From assembly GCA_019090455.1 (NCBI GenBank), contig JAHRWA010000067.1, positions 1 to 64,000 on the forward strand: a stretch of DNA of 64,000 nt, written 5' to 3'. The DNA comes from Pseudomonadales bacterium (GTDB lineage: Bacteria; Pseudomonadota; Gammaproteobacteria; Pseudomonadales; DC-out160). A model generated the notes under the pieces. The model did no database searches and was not told where the DNA came from. It saw only the letters and a program-made list of their open reading frames with translations. Positions 36,719 through 45,330 of this stretch are shown here, one piece after another. The position numbers were made by a program, and so were the translations under genes. Within the stretch, counting starts at the first letter, position 1. Each line of letters opens with the position of its first letter.

Positions 36719-37543
36719 CTACAACGCCAACCGATACACCTCTATTAAACTACCGTTGCCCAATGGAGCTGATTGATAGTTTGGTGCTACCGGAGTCGAA
36801 GATTTGGCGTAGTCTTTCCCCATCATTGTTTCTGTCGCGGTTGCTTGTTCGACAATATTTCGGCCGGTTAACAAATCACTATGCAAGCAATATCCGCCAA
36901 CTTTAGCGGCGAGATTGTTTTTAGAATGGGCCGTCGTTCCCGCTAACCAAATATGAACGTCAACTCGTGCACCACCGTTATTTTGAACCCATTTTTGTAA
37001 TGAATGTTGTGGATCACTATTCTCGCCGCAGACCTCTATACCAAAGGTAATACCGTTGACTTGGAAAATGGGGTCGGTATCTTTGTAATTCCATGCTGCT
37101 TGGTTATCAGCTGCCTTCAGATTTCCATCATCCATTTTTTTATAATACTTATGAATTAATTGCCCATTATGTAAAACAGGGACTACGTTGTAGCCTTTTT
37201 TGGCGTGAACAGTGCCGCCTTTTTGATAAAAAATGGAGCCGGCGACAATGATGAGGTCAGCATACTGGCCGGAAAGGGTCTTTAGTTTTCCGTAAATACT
37301 GTGCTTATCACTTCGGGATAGAGGAGTCGGGGCAGAACCTGCAGCTGTGAATGCGCCGCCCATATCACTGAAATAATATTAGGGAACAATGAGTAATTTT
37401 GTTGCGGGCACGATGCCTTTTACGTGATTAATTGCCGCATTAGCTTGGGCTACTGCATTGGTAAAGGTCGCGAAGGTGCCTTTGCCCACTCCGCCAAACT
37501 GCGCTGGATCGGGGACCAGTAGACCTGCTATTAATGTTGGCAT
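36719..37543 (-). pseudogene. Nitrilase-superfamily-like gene with in-frame stop at the catalytic Glu position
   Basis: Two same-frame pieces form one carbon-nitrogen hydrolase-like protein of 274 codons: an N-terminal piece (37543-37382) ending LLIVP, a TAA at 37381-37379 (codon 55), and a C-terminal piece continuing YYFSDMGG. In nitrilases this position is the catalytic Glu in a PE motif; one G-to-T change would turn GAA into TAA. The other triad members appear intact: Lys in HKYYKK (about 132-136) and Cys172 in GIEVCGE. ATG 37543 has AAAGGA 6 nt upstream. Sequence error, recent nonsense mutation or a restart at ATG 37363 are the options. A restart product would lack the Glu. Confidence 0.72.
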
Positions 37544-37615
37544 CGTCATTCCTTTGAAGAGATATTTCAATCGAGAGAATTTAAGAGTAGGGGAGTCTAG
37601 GAGGATCAATATTTC

Positions 37616-37631
37616 ATGTCAATCGTGACAT
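37616..37631. promoter_or_regulatory. Palindrome in the divergent gap
   Basis: ATGTCA-ATCG-TGACAT is a perfect inverted repeat between the nitrilase-like gene and the glutaredoxin gene. It has the size of a regulator operator, but no regulator gene is nearby. Confidence 0.35.
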
Positions 37632-37717
37632 CCACGTGAATCCCTTTAGAAGATAACGCCTAAATTTGGTATCCTCTCTTACCTCAATTTATCAAGCCGC
37701 GTTAAGAGCAATAAATA

Positions 37718-37975
37718 ATGATTCTGGATTTTTATACAACCCTAGGCTGTCACCTATGTGAAGATGCATTACTCTTGCTACACGAGGCGAATCTGGCGCA
37801 TCCGTTTGAGCTAAATTCAGTTGAAATTTCCGAAGATCACCAGCTCCTTGAGCGTTATGGTATTCGCATTCCTGTCGTTGCAAAGAGAGTAGATGGTATA
37901 AAAAGGCATAGCGCGGAAGAGCTTTCATGGCCTTTCGATAAGCATCAGTTGAACCAGTTTCTATCGACAGAATAA
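37718..37975 (+). CDS. Glutaredoxin-like protein (DUF836/YruB type)
   Basis: An 85-aa thioredoxin-fold protein. The redox motif is C11-H-L-C14 in YTTLGCHLC, followed by the conserved IPVV cis-Pro segment at about residues 50-53. The length and the motif match the small glutaredoxin-like family. It is probably a cytoplasmic thiol-disulfide protein with unknown partner. It begins 107 bp after the divergent nitrilase-like gene's outer frame and is followed by the CoA transferase gene, 88 bp downstream in the same direction. Confidence 0.82.
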   Translation: MILDFYTTLGCHLCEDALLLLHEANLAHPFELNSVEISEDHQLLERYGIRIPVVAKRVDGIKRHSAEELSWPFDKHQLNQFLSTE

Positions 37976-38063
37976 CTTCTAGCGTCGCAAATAACCAAAC
38001 GAATAGCTGAACCAGTAAAATAAAAATAACGATTATCACAATTCAAAACTAAGGAGAAAATTC

Positions 38064-39269
38064 ATGGCGGGTGCATTAGACGGATACCGTATCATTGATT
38101 TAACGGCCAACGTACTCGGTCCTACCGCCCTACAAAATCTAGGTGACATGGGCGCTGATATCATCAAAGTCGAATCTCTCGCAGGTGATGATGTGCGTTA
38201 TATTAGCGCAGGATTGCATGAGGGAATGTCGGCGGTGTTTATGAACTGCAATCGCAATAAGCGCAGTATCAGTCTCAATCTCAAAACCAAAGAAGGGTTG
38301 GAAGTCCTCACTAAATTGATCGCCGGTGCGGATGTGTTTGTCCATACCATGCGCGTTAAGGCCATTGAGAAACTCGGGCTCAGCTACGAAAAAGTGTCCG
38401 CGATAAAACCTGATATCGTTTACGCCCAAGCCAACGGCTTTGGTCAAAACGGTGTTCATGCGGATCGCCCTGCTTACGATGATATTATCCAGGCGGTTTC
38501 CGGTATGGGTATGCTGAATAAGCGCTTGTATGGTGAGCCCGGTTACGTCCCGATGCCTATTGTCGATAAGATTGTGGGCGTTATGTTGGGGTCTTCAGTC
38601 ACAACCGCTCTTTTACATCGGGAGAGAACCGGTGAAGGACAGTTTGTTGAGGTTCCTATGTTCGAGTCGATTGTCGCATTTAATCTGATTGAACATCTTC
38701 ACGGAAAAGTGTTCGAACCACCCGTCGCTGAAATGGGCTATCCTCGAGTTTACAATAAATACCGTCGCCCGTATAAAACCAAAGATGGATACCTTGGTGT
38801 ACTACCGAATACTCAAAAACATTGGTCCGATTTCTTTGGGATTATTGGTATGCCAGAGCTGCGCGACGATCCTCGGTTTATCGATTTTGCGCAACGTACG
38901 ATTTATTTTGAGGAGCTATATACGGTAGTGGAAACCACATTACCTGAAAAAAATACGGCTGATTGGATACAGTTGTTCACCACTGGCGATATCCCTTTTG
39001 CAGAGCTGAACGATTTGGAAGATGTGTTGCATGACCCTCATTTGGAGTCAGTGGATTTCTTTAAAAAAATGGAGCATCAAACCGAAGGGACAATTCGTAC
39101 TACCGACATTCCTGTTCATTATTCAAAATCACCTGGCGAGATAAAACGTCTTGCACCTAATTTAGGTGAACATACGGAACAGATATTATTAGAATTAGGC
39201 TATTCAGCTGATGAAATTGACGAAATGATCCAAAATAAAACAGCTTCTAAATTTGTAGAGGAAAGCTGA
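38064..39269 (+). CDS. Class III CoA transferase (CaiB/BaiF family)
   Basis: A 401-aa CoA transferase that moves CoA between acyl-CoA and a free acid. It opens ALDGYRIIDLTANVLGP with the ADIIKVE motif at 31-37, and has NRNKRSISLNLKTKEG near 63-78. The nucleophile Asp is expected at D139 in RPAYDDIIQA. The length is normal for the family. AAGGAG lies 7 nt before the ATG. Substrate is not predictable from the sequence. Together with the acyl-CoA ligase, the ETF genes and the SDRs it adds to a picture of varied acid catabolism. Confidence 0.9.
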   Translation: MAGALDGYRIIDLTANVLGPTALQNLGDMGADIIKVESLAGDDVRYISAGLHEGMSAVFMNCNRNKRSISLNLKTKEGLEVLTKLIAGADVFVHTMRVKAIEKLGLSYEKVSAIKPDIVYAQANGFGQNGVHADRPAYDDIIQAVSGMGMLNKRLYGEPGYVPMPIVDKIVGVMLGSSVTTALLHRERTGEGQFVEVPMFESIVAFNLIEHLHGKVFEPPVAEMGYPRVYNKYRRPYKTKDGYLGVLPNTQKHWSDFFGIIGMPELRDDPRFIDFAQRTIYFEELYTVVETTLPEKNTADWIQLFTTGDIPFAELNDLEDVLHDPHLESVDFFKKMEHQTEGTIRTTDIPVHYSKSPGEIKRLAPNLGEHTEQILLELGYSADEIDEMIQNKTASKFVEES

Positions 39270-39628
39270 TAGATAGTAGATATGTAGAAGCGGTATTTTC
39301 CTCTTTCGTTGATAACGATGGATTGATAGCGATGGATTGATACCGTTTTGTTCCCTCACCTTTTTTTGGAACCCCTTCTAAAAGATATCCTCAAACCTCT
39401 TTGTGATAAATATCTTTCATCCTCATTTCTTGAAGTGCTCAGTTACAAAAGTTTACAGTATCTGAGGAGCTTACATTTTAATCAGAACTAATCTTAACTG
39501 AGAGTACTTTAATTGAGAGTTTTAGCGCTTTAGAAATCTAGAGCGCAATCGTTTTTGATATAGGTAATACAGCTTATTTCCTATGATATGAAGAGCCTTA
39601 CTCTCCCCCTGAATGTAAGGAAGTATCG
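39270..39628. other. Intergenic region with a 14-bp duplication
   Basis: No gene is seen. cgatggattgatag (39316-39329) is repeated at once as cgatggattgatac (39330-39343). AAGGAAG just before ATG 39629 is the next gene's ribosome site. Confidence 0.5.
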
Positions 39629-40549
39629 ATGAATTTATCACGCAAAATGTTATTTCTACTGATGTCAGTGTCTATTGCCGTTGGGACTAGTGCCTGTAAA
39701 GAGAGTGTGGATGAACTGCTGAATTCGACAGAAAATTCAGATGACTCTGGTTCTGGAGATACGGGTTCTGGAGATACAGGTTCAGGAGGAGGAGAGACTA
39801 ACGACGAAGACGATAGCGACGAAGGCACGGAGACCAGTGAGATAGAATGTTTTGGAACAGATGAAACGGATATCGATGATGACGTTCCTGATTGGGTGAA
39901 GGATAATTTCCATTGTTCACGTATATACACCATGACCCAAAATAACGTCGAGTATTTGGTGATAGAAACCGATGATGTTCCCAACCATGGATCCCCTTAT
40001 CACGGTGCAGACAGTGAATACTACGAGGAGGTTCCTGACGGTAATAGAGAGCAGAACTTTGACCTTGAAGAGCAGGACTTTGTCATTAAGTTTCCACTGA
40101 CACCGACAACCGATGATCCAGCAGTGACTGTCCCCGGTGCTTGCGGAGTTGCCGTAAACGGTGTTGTTTTTTATCAAGGGTCTTCTAGTACCGGTTCACT
40201 CGATGATGAGTTAGAGACAATGGATAACGGTAATGGCCATGTTGCGGGTGGTTCTCTTCAGTATCATTATCATGGTACTCCGCTTTACGTAGAAGATTAC
40301 CAAACTGCGTTATTGGGTATCATGCTAGACGGATATCCGATTTACGGTGAAAAAGAAGAAGATGGAACGGAGCCAACGGATCTTGATGAGTCAGGAGATG
40401 ATCCTACCTTTGGTCATACTCATGCTACCTCTCACTTTCCTAATGGCATGTTCCATTATCATATTAGGGATTGGGATAACTTTGGTGTCCCTATTCTGCC
40501 TAATTCAATGCAAGGTGACGCCAGTAGTCAGGCTCAGGTTTCTAATTGA
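39629..40549 (+). CDS. YHYH-domain lipoprotein
   Basis: A 306-aa predicted lipoprotein with a TSAC lipobox (Cys23), followed by an acidic Ser/Gly/Asp/Glu-rich linker. The C-terminal two thirds match the YHYH domain: GSLQYHYHGTP near residues 209-219, LLGIMLDGYPIYG near 229-241, then HTHATSHFP and FHYHI. The His-rich sites suggest metal binding. A 15-bp duplication (ggttctggagatacg at 39749 and 39764) makes TGSGD-TGSGD in the linker. The stop overlaps the start of the MORN-like gene, and a SCO-type copper protein follows, so a copper-related role is plausible by context. Confidence 0.82.
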   Translation: MNLSRKMLFLLMSVSIAVGTSACKESVDELLNSTENSDDSGSGDTGSGDTGSGGGETNDEDDSDEGTETSEIECFGTDETDIDDDVPDWVKDNFHCSRIYTMTQNNVEYLVIETDDVPNHGSPYHGADSEYYEEVPDGNREQNFDLEEQDFVIKFPLTPTTDDPAVTVPGACGVAVNGVVFYQGSSSTGSLDDELETMDNGNGHVAGGSLQYHYHGTPLYVEDYQTALLGIMLDGYPIYGEKEEDGTEPTDLDESGDDPTFGHTHATSHFPNGMFHYHIRDWDNFGVPILPNSMQGDASSQAQVSN

Positions 40550-41145
40550 TAGCGAGGGTCTGCATTCTATTCTCCCTGCTACTAATCTGTTCCTGTCAGG
40601 GGGAATACGATCGCTTAGATTCGAATTTTTCCCAGCATAAGCAATATACTTTTTATAAAAATACGCCTTTTTCAGGAGTCCAAATAAGTTCGTTCAATAA
40701 TGGAAAAAAGAAATCAATCACCCCTTTCAAGGATGGTTTAAAGCAAGGAATTAGCTATAAGTGGCACAGTAATGGCGTGCTGGCCTCCGAGAGACCATAC
40801 CATCAAGGCGAGAAACAAGGCACCCATCGAGGTTGGCACCTCAATGGGAAAAAGAAGTTCTATTACCAATTTGATAAAGGTCGTTACCAAGGGGAAACCT
40901 GGCAATGGTTCGCCAACGGTAATGTCTCCGACTATACCTTAAATAATGATACTGATGAGCTGGTTCATAAAAAGTGGCGTCGATCCGGCTCAATCTTCTG
41001 GAATACCGTTAAATCACCCGATGTGAGAGAGGCGATATACGGTCTACGTGGTGGTGGTTTATGCCGAAAGATTGAGGACGAAGAAGGTGTTCAAAAACGA
41101 CAGAGTATTAGTAGTGAAATCCGTTTATCGAATGCTAAAAGTTAG
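40546..41145 (+). CDS. YwqK/MORN-repeat lipoprotein
   Basis: A 199-aa protein with a probable lipoprotein signal (LLLICSC, Cys17). The body is a series of MORN-like variant repeats of the YwqK type: G-x-x-x-x-W-H-S-N-G, GWHLNGKKK, TWQWFANG. Homologues are annotated as YwqK-family antitoxins, but no toxin gene is seen here, so that role is doubtful. The TTG start at 40546 overlaps the TGA of the YHYH gene, which suggests coupled translation. A later start is possible, since TTG is a weak start codon. Confidence 0.7.
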   Translation: MIARVCILFSLLLICSCQGEYDRLDSNFSQHKQYTFYKNTPFSGVQISSFNNGKKKSITPFKDGLKQGISYKWHSNGVLASERPYHQGEKQGTHRGWHLNGKKKFYYQFDKGRYQGETWQWFANGNVSDYTLNNDTDELVHKKWRRSGSIFWNTVKSPDVREAIYGLRGGGLCRKIEDEEGVQKRQSISSEIRLSNAKS

Positions 41146-41231
41146 AATTAGCTAAGCCTTTGAGCCAGTTTTTTACTTTGAGTTAGTGGTGTCGAATCGG
41201 TAGGGAATCGATCGTAGAGAAAGGATGCTCG

Positions 41232-41939
41232 ATGAAAAGCAGTTTATTGATATTGCTGGTGTACTTTATTCTAGGAGGTTGTGACAAAAACCAATTAGAT
41301 CATGACGGTCTAGAAATGGATTTTGAAGCCAGCATCGAAGCGCTTAAATCAGCCGGTTTTGACCAGCAGGGAACGCCTCAAGCGGGATTGCCCTATGTTA
41401 GGCACCTCAATCTCGACGTGACTTGGGATGCCGACGACAAAGATATTATCCAATTGCCAGACTTCTCCTTCACCAATCAATTTAACGCCACAATCTCTCG
41501 CGAAAGTATTCGTGACAAAATCATACTGGCTAATTTCTTTTATGGTGAGTGCCACGGTATGTGCCCGCTCATTATGCGCAACATGCAAAAGATCGCGAAG
41601 GATACTTTGACCTTGGAGGACGTTGTCATTCTGTCTCACACCTTAACCCCAGCCGAGGACAACGCAGACAAATTAGCGAAAATTGGTGCTATGTATGGCG
41701 CTAAACAGGATAGATGGCATTTGGTTACGGGTAACAAAGATGAAATCTATTCTTTAGCAAGAGACACCTATCATGCAGATGTGACCAAGGGCGTCGAGAA
41801 GAAGCGGGATAGTCAATTTCGTCACTCAGAGCATATCTATCTGATGGATATGCAAGGTCGAGTGCGAGGAATGTATAACGGTAAAGATCCCTCCGCTATC
41901 AATCGAGTACTGAAGGATTTGCGGCGCTTGTTGAAATGA
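41232..41939 (+). CDS. SCO1/SenC-family copper chaperone lipoprotein
   Basis: A 235-aa predicted inner-membrane-anchored lipoprotein (lipobox LGGC, Cys17) facing the periplasm. The thioredoxin-like SCO domain has the copper ligands C107-x3-C111 in GECHGMCPL and a distal His in RHSEHIYLMD. Family members deliver copper to cytochrome c oxidase or act as thiol reductants. The segment DTYHADVTKG resembles the usual loop before the His. It lies 86 bp after the MORN-like gene in the YHYH cluster. No cytochrome oxidase genes are in the window. Confidence 0.87.
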   Translation: MKSSLLILLVYFILGGCDKNQLDHDGLEMDFEASIEALKSAGFDQQGTPQAGLPYVRHLNLDVTWDADDKDIIQLPDFSFTNQFNATISRESIRDKIILANFFYGECHGMCPLIMRNMQKIAKDTLTLEDVVILSHTLTPAEDNADKLAKIGAMYGAKQDRWHLVTGNKDEIYSLARDTYHADVTKGVEKKRDSQFRHSEHIYLMDMQGRVRGMYNGKDPSAINRVLKDLRRLLK

Positions 41940-41991
41940 CTTGTTGAAATGACTTCTCGAAATGACCAGTTGAAATGACCAATTGTAATGA
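41927..41991 (+). repeat. 13-bp x5 tandem repeat across the SCO stop codon
   Basis: cttgttgaaatga occurs at 41927-41939 and 41940-41952, then as cttctcgaaatga, ccagttgaaatga and ccaattgtaatga. The SCO stop TGA is the last triplet of unit 1, and every unit ends in TGA. Thirteen is not a multiple of three, which fits a position at the end of the frame. Confidence 0.9.
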
Positions 41992-42003
41992 ACAAGGAAA
42001 CCC

Positions 42004-43851
42004 ATGTTGAATACGCTGATAAAAGGATTTACTAAAAGGGAAATTGTTCTTTTTGTCGGGATTGTTTTATCGGTTGCAGCTTGCGGTCTGATATTGTTTG
42101 TACCGAGCCAAACTGAGCTAGCGAATCTTTACCATCGTAGCGGTTTTTATTTTATTTTCCTCACCTTTATTGCCTGGGTTTATTGTTTAATTCCTCGGGG
42201 CTTATCTTCTCGGAATTGGTACCCCGTTACCTTCAAACATGAATCCGTAGCCAATGGGCTAGTTCTACTCTTAGCCGTTTGTTTGGTTGCGGGGATGTTC
42301 TTAGCGAGTCCACCTGAATTTCGCATATTGGCAGATGAGACCAATCTGTTAGGGATAGCCGCTAGCATGTATGACGAACATGAATTTTATAATACGACGA
42401 GCGGTCTTTACTATTATCACAGTTTTCATGAGCTGAGACATGTTTGGGGAATACGGCCCGTCTTTTACCCCTTCTTAATTTATGTCTCTCATGCACTATT
42501 AGGATACGATGCTTATCACGGGTTTCTCGTCAATGCAGTGGCTGGTGTCATTAGTTTGTGGTGTTTGTATTGGCTGTTGAAACAGGTCTTCCCTACGGCA
42601 TTAGCCATCGCAGGATTGTTAACGCTTGCTGCATTTCCTGTATTTGTTATGTGGGTGACGTCTAGCGGATTTGAAATTGTCAATTTAGCGCTATCACTGA
42701 TTTGTTTTTGTTGGTTGTTCCAGTTTTTAGAAACCCAAGACACTTATCATCTTGAGCGTCTCGTACTGAGTTTGGTCCTGTTGGCGCAAACACGATATGA
42801 ATCAGCTATGTTCGCCGTGGGCATGTTGATTGTTGTGGCCAGTGTGATGCGACATCAACATTATCGGCAGCTCTCTCTTCGGGCTATCATTTGGCCCTTG
42901 CTATTCCTACCTATCGCGGTCCAACGGTTGCTGAAGACGAGTAAGAAGGATTATCAGGTTTATGACGACAAGTCCGTTTTCAGTTCAGATTTTTTGATTG
43001 AACATGCCCAAACAGCGGTTGATTATTTTATGGCGAGTGACCCTCGTTACGGCAGTATTGCGTTGGTCACTGTTCTGGCCTTAGGGGGGTTAATTTTTGG
43101 GGGAGGAAAATTGGCACTCAACTGGCGACAAACTCCATTGACTATCCGAGGAGTCGCAGTAGCGGGTGGTATTGCCTATGGATTGTTGGGCGTTGCAATA
43201 TTTTCGTATTACTGGGGGGATCTGACTGCTGCCTTTACGATTCGGTTAGGGATTATTTTTCTGCCATTATTGATCGTTTTGGCACTTGTCTTTGTGAACA
43301 TGTTTTTTGTAAAAATGGTTTTTATGAACGTGCCCTTTATAAGGGGAGCCTTTATGAACTGGCCCTTTGTTAAAGAGGTGGTTGTGAAAGAGATGTTTGT
43401 TAACAAATCGGCAGAAACCAATGCCAGAGCACAACACTTCGTAGTGATTGCCGCCATTGGCTTGATCTTATTCTATTGGCCGGGAGCAGGGAAAAATGAA
43501 TCGACTTCGCAACTCACGCTTTATCGTCAATACAAGACAGTACTGAATTATCTTGAAGTGCATTACCCCGATCGTAACATCGCCATTATTGCAGACCGTC
43601 CAGGTCTCTATACTCCTCATCGCTGGGGAGCCGTCAGTTTTTCCTATGGCAACAAACACAAGAAACGTCTCACCAATGACTTAAAAAGGAAGCTCTATCA
43701 AGAAATACTGGTATTGCAGAGTATTCGCTATGGGAAGGACCTACCACTTAGGAAGCAAGCTTTAGATCCGTACTATAAAACTGAAATGCTCTATGAAAGC
43801 CAATATAGTGCGACGAAGAAGCTTAGGCTCTCACGCGTGGTCTTGCCGTAA
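42004..43851 (+). CDS. Multi-pass membrane protein, probable GT-C glycosyltransferase (ArnT/PMT-like)
   Basis: A 615-aa protein with about ten or more transmembrane helices and a C-terminal soluble domain (about 495-615). An acidic DE pair in a first extracytoplasmic loop (LADETNLLGI, near residue 109) is typical of GT-C transferases that use polyprenyl-linked sugars. The overall layout fits GT39/ArnT-like proteins, but the similarity is not strong enough to name a substrate. Residues about 435-470 consist of repeated F(V/I/M)-x(2-3)-(P/V)F units such as FMNVPF and FMNWPF, another internal duplication. It is the last strong gene before a small repeat-protein gene. Confidence 0.7.
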   Translation: MLNTLIKGFTKREIVLFVGIVLSVAACGLILFVPSQTELANLYHRSGFYFIFLTFIAWVYCLIPRGLSSRNWYPVTFKHESVANGLVLLLAVCLVAGMFLASPPEFRILADETNLLGIAASMYDEHEFYNTTSGLYYYHSFHELRHVWGIRPVFYPFLIYVSHALLGYDAYHGFLVNAVAGVISLWCLYWLLKQVFPTALAIAGLLTLAAFPVFVMWVTSSGFEIVNLALSLICFCWLFQFLETQDTYHLERLVLSLVLLAQTRYESAMFAVGMLIVVASVMRHQHYRQLSLRAIIWPLLFLPIAVQRLLKTSKKDYQVYDDKSVFSSDFLIEHAQTAVDYFMASDPRYGSIALVTVLALGGLIFGGGKLALNWRQTPLTIRGVAVAGGIAYGLLGVAIFSYYWGDLTAAFTIRLGIIFLPLLIVLALVFVNMFFVKMVFMNVPFIRGAFMNWPFVKEVVVKEMFVNKSAETNARAQHFVVIAAIGLILFYWPGAGKNESTSQLTLYRQYKTVLNYLEVHYPDRNIAIIADRPGLYTPHRWGAVSFSYGNKHKKRLTNDLKRKLYQEILVLQSIRYGKDLPLRKQALDPYYKTEMLYESQYSATKKLRLSRVVLP

Positions 43852-43985
43852 ATCCAAATTCACTTTTGTTATTTATTATGTCTGGACGGTCCCAGCGATA
43901 TTGTGCAGGATATGAAGATTGAGTTTATGAACAATTAACCTGAATAGATTCAAATCTACCCACCACAATAAACGATGGAACGTAA

Positions 43986-44543
43986 ATGAATATAACAAAA
44001 TGGTTAGTAAGGTTGATATACCGAATCGTGGGGGGCTTGGATACCAAGGCTTTGGGTGACACGATAAATGATGTGCTACGTGAGAACCCCGATTTTATTG
44101 CTAACGTGGTGGGTGCGGTAGACCCAAAACCGGTGGCCAATTCCGTCAACAAACTGCTCGATGAGCATTCTGAAATGGTGTATCAATTAATTTCAGATGT
44201 GAATGCGACTTTCGTATCCCGCTTTGTGAACGATCTTCTTCTTCGACGCCCAGATTATGTTCCTGAGTTGCTCGAAGGGATAGATCCGGTATTGATTGGT
44301 AAAACAGTGAATCATATCTTAGAAGACAAGCCTGAATTCGGGTCTAAATTGCTAAGCGCGATTAACCCCGAAATTGTCGGCAATACGGTTAACGGCTATA
44401 TCAAAGAAAATCCAGATTTGGTACCCGCTCTGTTAATGAGTTTAAATAAAGATGAGCTAGTGGGTTTGGTATCACGGTTACAAAAAGAAAATGTGGAGTT
44501 TTTTGAACACCTACAGTTAGCCTTTATGGGTGAGGAAGCGTAG
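43986..44543 (+). CDS. Helical repeat protein of unknown function
   Basis: A 185-aa protein. After a short amphipathic start it consists of about four repeats of 33-34 residues with the pattern (D/N)P-x-(P/I/V)-x-x-x-(T/S)VN-x-(L/I)-x(3-5)-P-(E/D)-x-V-x-x-L-L. Examples are GIDPVLIGKTVNHILEDKP and AINPEIVGNTVNGYIKENP. It has no signal peptide or membrane segment. I do not recognise the family; a HEAT-like or scaffold role would be a guess. Its end lies 4 nt before the ATG chosen for the methyltransferase gene. Confidence 0.72.
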   Translation: MNITKWLVRLIYRIVGGLDTKALGDTINDVLRENPDFIANVVGAVDPKPVANSVNKLLDEHSEMVYQLISDVNATFVSRFVNDLLLRRPDYVPELLEGIDPVLIGKTVNHILEDKPEFGSKLLSAINPEIVGNTVNGYIKENPDLVPALLMSLNKDELVGLVSRLQKENVEFFEHLQLAFMGEEA

Positions 44544-44547
44544 CGGA

Positions 44548-45255
44548 ATGTCTGATGCATCTGGCAGTAAACTGAGTGACAACAGAATAATCGAGTCCTG
44601 GTCTAAGAATGCGGCTCCGTGGATTCTAGCCATTCAAAAAAAGACAATCGAAAGTCGTAAACTCGTGACAGACCAAGCGATAATCGATGCTGTTCTGTCG
44701 GTTTCTTCTGTCAGAGTCCTTGATATAGGATGTGGTGAAGGGTGGCTTGCACGAGCGTTGTCTAGTCGAGAGCTATGGGTTTCAGGCATTGATGTGATTC
44801 CTGAATTAGTGGAAGCCGCTAGAAAAAATAATGAGGGAGAGTTTCATGTCATGGCATATGAAGAACTCGCCGAGGAACGCATTTATGAAGTTTTTAAATG
44901 GGGTCAAAAATTCGATACAGCGGTATGTAACTTTTCGCTTCTAGGTAAAAGCACTGTTGAGCACATTTTTAAGGTACTACCCAGCATACTGCATGACAGT
45001 GGTTACTTCATCGTGCAAACATTACATCCCATCGAATGCTGTAGCGAATATCCCTATGAGAGTGGATGGCGTGAAGGGTCGTGGGAAGGCTTTGACGATG
45101 AATTTTGTGATCCTGCGCCTTGGTACTTTCGTACGGTGGAAGCATGGCGTGCACTTTTCTTCAAGAATGGGTTTGAGATAGTTCAGTGTAGAGAGCCGGT
45201 TCACCCTAAAACGGGAAAACCGGCTTCGTTGCTTCTGATCGGTAAGAAAATATGA
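44548..45255 (+). CDS. Class I SAM-dependent methyltransferase
   Basis: A 235-aa Rossmann-fold methyltransferase. Motif I is VLDIGCGEGWLARAL at about residues 57-71, the acidic end of strand 2 is GIDV, and motif IV-like FDTAVCNFSLLGK follows. Residues after 160 (HPIECCSEYPYESGWREGSWEGFDDEFCDPAPWYFRT, in pieces) form a cap that recognises the acceptor. I chose ATG 44548; the frame is open to a GTG at 44530 inside the upstream gene. The stop of the upstream gene is 4 nt before, so the two are probably co-transcribed. The acceptor is unknown. Confidence 0.83.
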   Translation: MSDASGSKLSDNRIIESWSKNAAPWILAIQKKTIESRKLVTDQAIIDAVLSVSSVRVLDIGCGEGWLARALSSRELWVSGIDVIPELVEAARKNNEGEFHVMAYEELAEERIYEVFKWGQKFDTAVCNFSLLGKSTVEHIFKVLPSILHDSGYFIVQTLHPIECCSEYPYESGWREGSWEGFDDEFCDPAPWYFRTVEAWRALFFKNGFEIVQCREPVHPKTGKPASLLLIGKKI

Positions 45256-45292
45256 CTGGCTTAAAAGGTACCTCGGACTAAAAGAACTGGGA

Positions 45293-45330
45293 CTAAAAAG
45301 AGCGTATGGCTCGTACGGACGCTTTTTTAT
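45293..45330. terminator. Terminator candidate at convergent gene ends
   Basis: AAAAAGAGCGT and ACGCTTTTTT can pair with one bulge around a 13-nt loop, followed by a T-rich tract on the plus strand. It overlaps the last codons of the DUF1566 gene and would stop the methyltransferase transcript. Confidence 0.4.

Noticed and set aside
37692-38039. Hydrophobic minus-strand open frame
   Set aside because: It is the antisense of the glutaredoxin gene, whose motif and family match are clear.
40546-41145. YwqK antitoxin of a toxin-antitoxin pair
   Set aside because: No toxin gene is adjacent, and the protein has a lipoprotein signal; the family name is misleading here.
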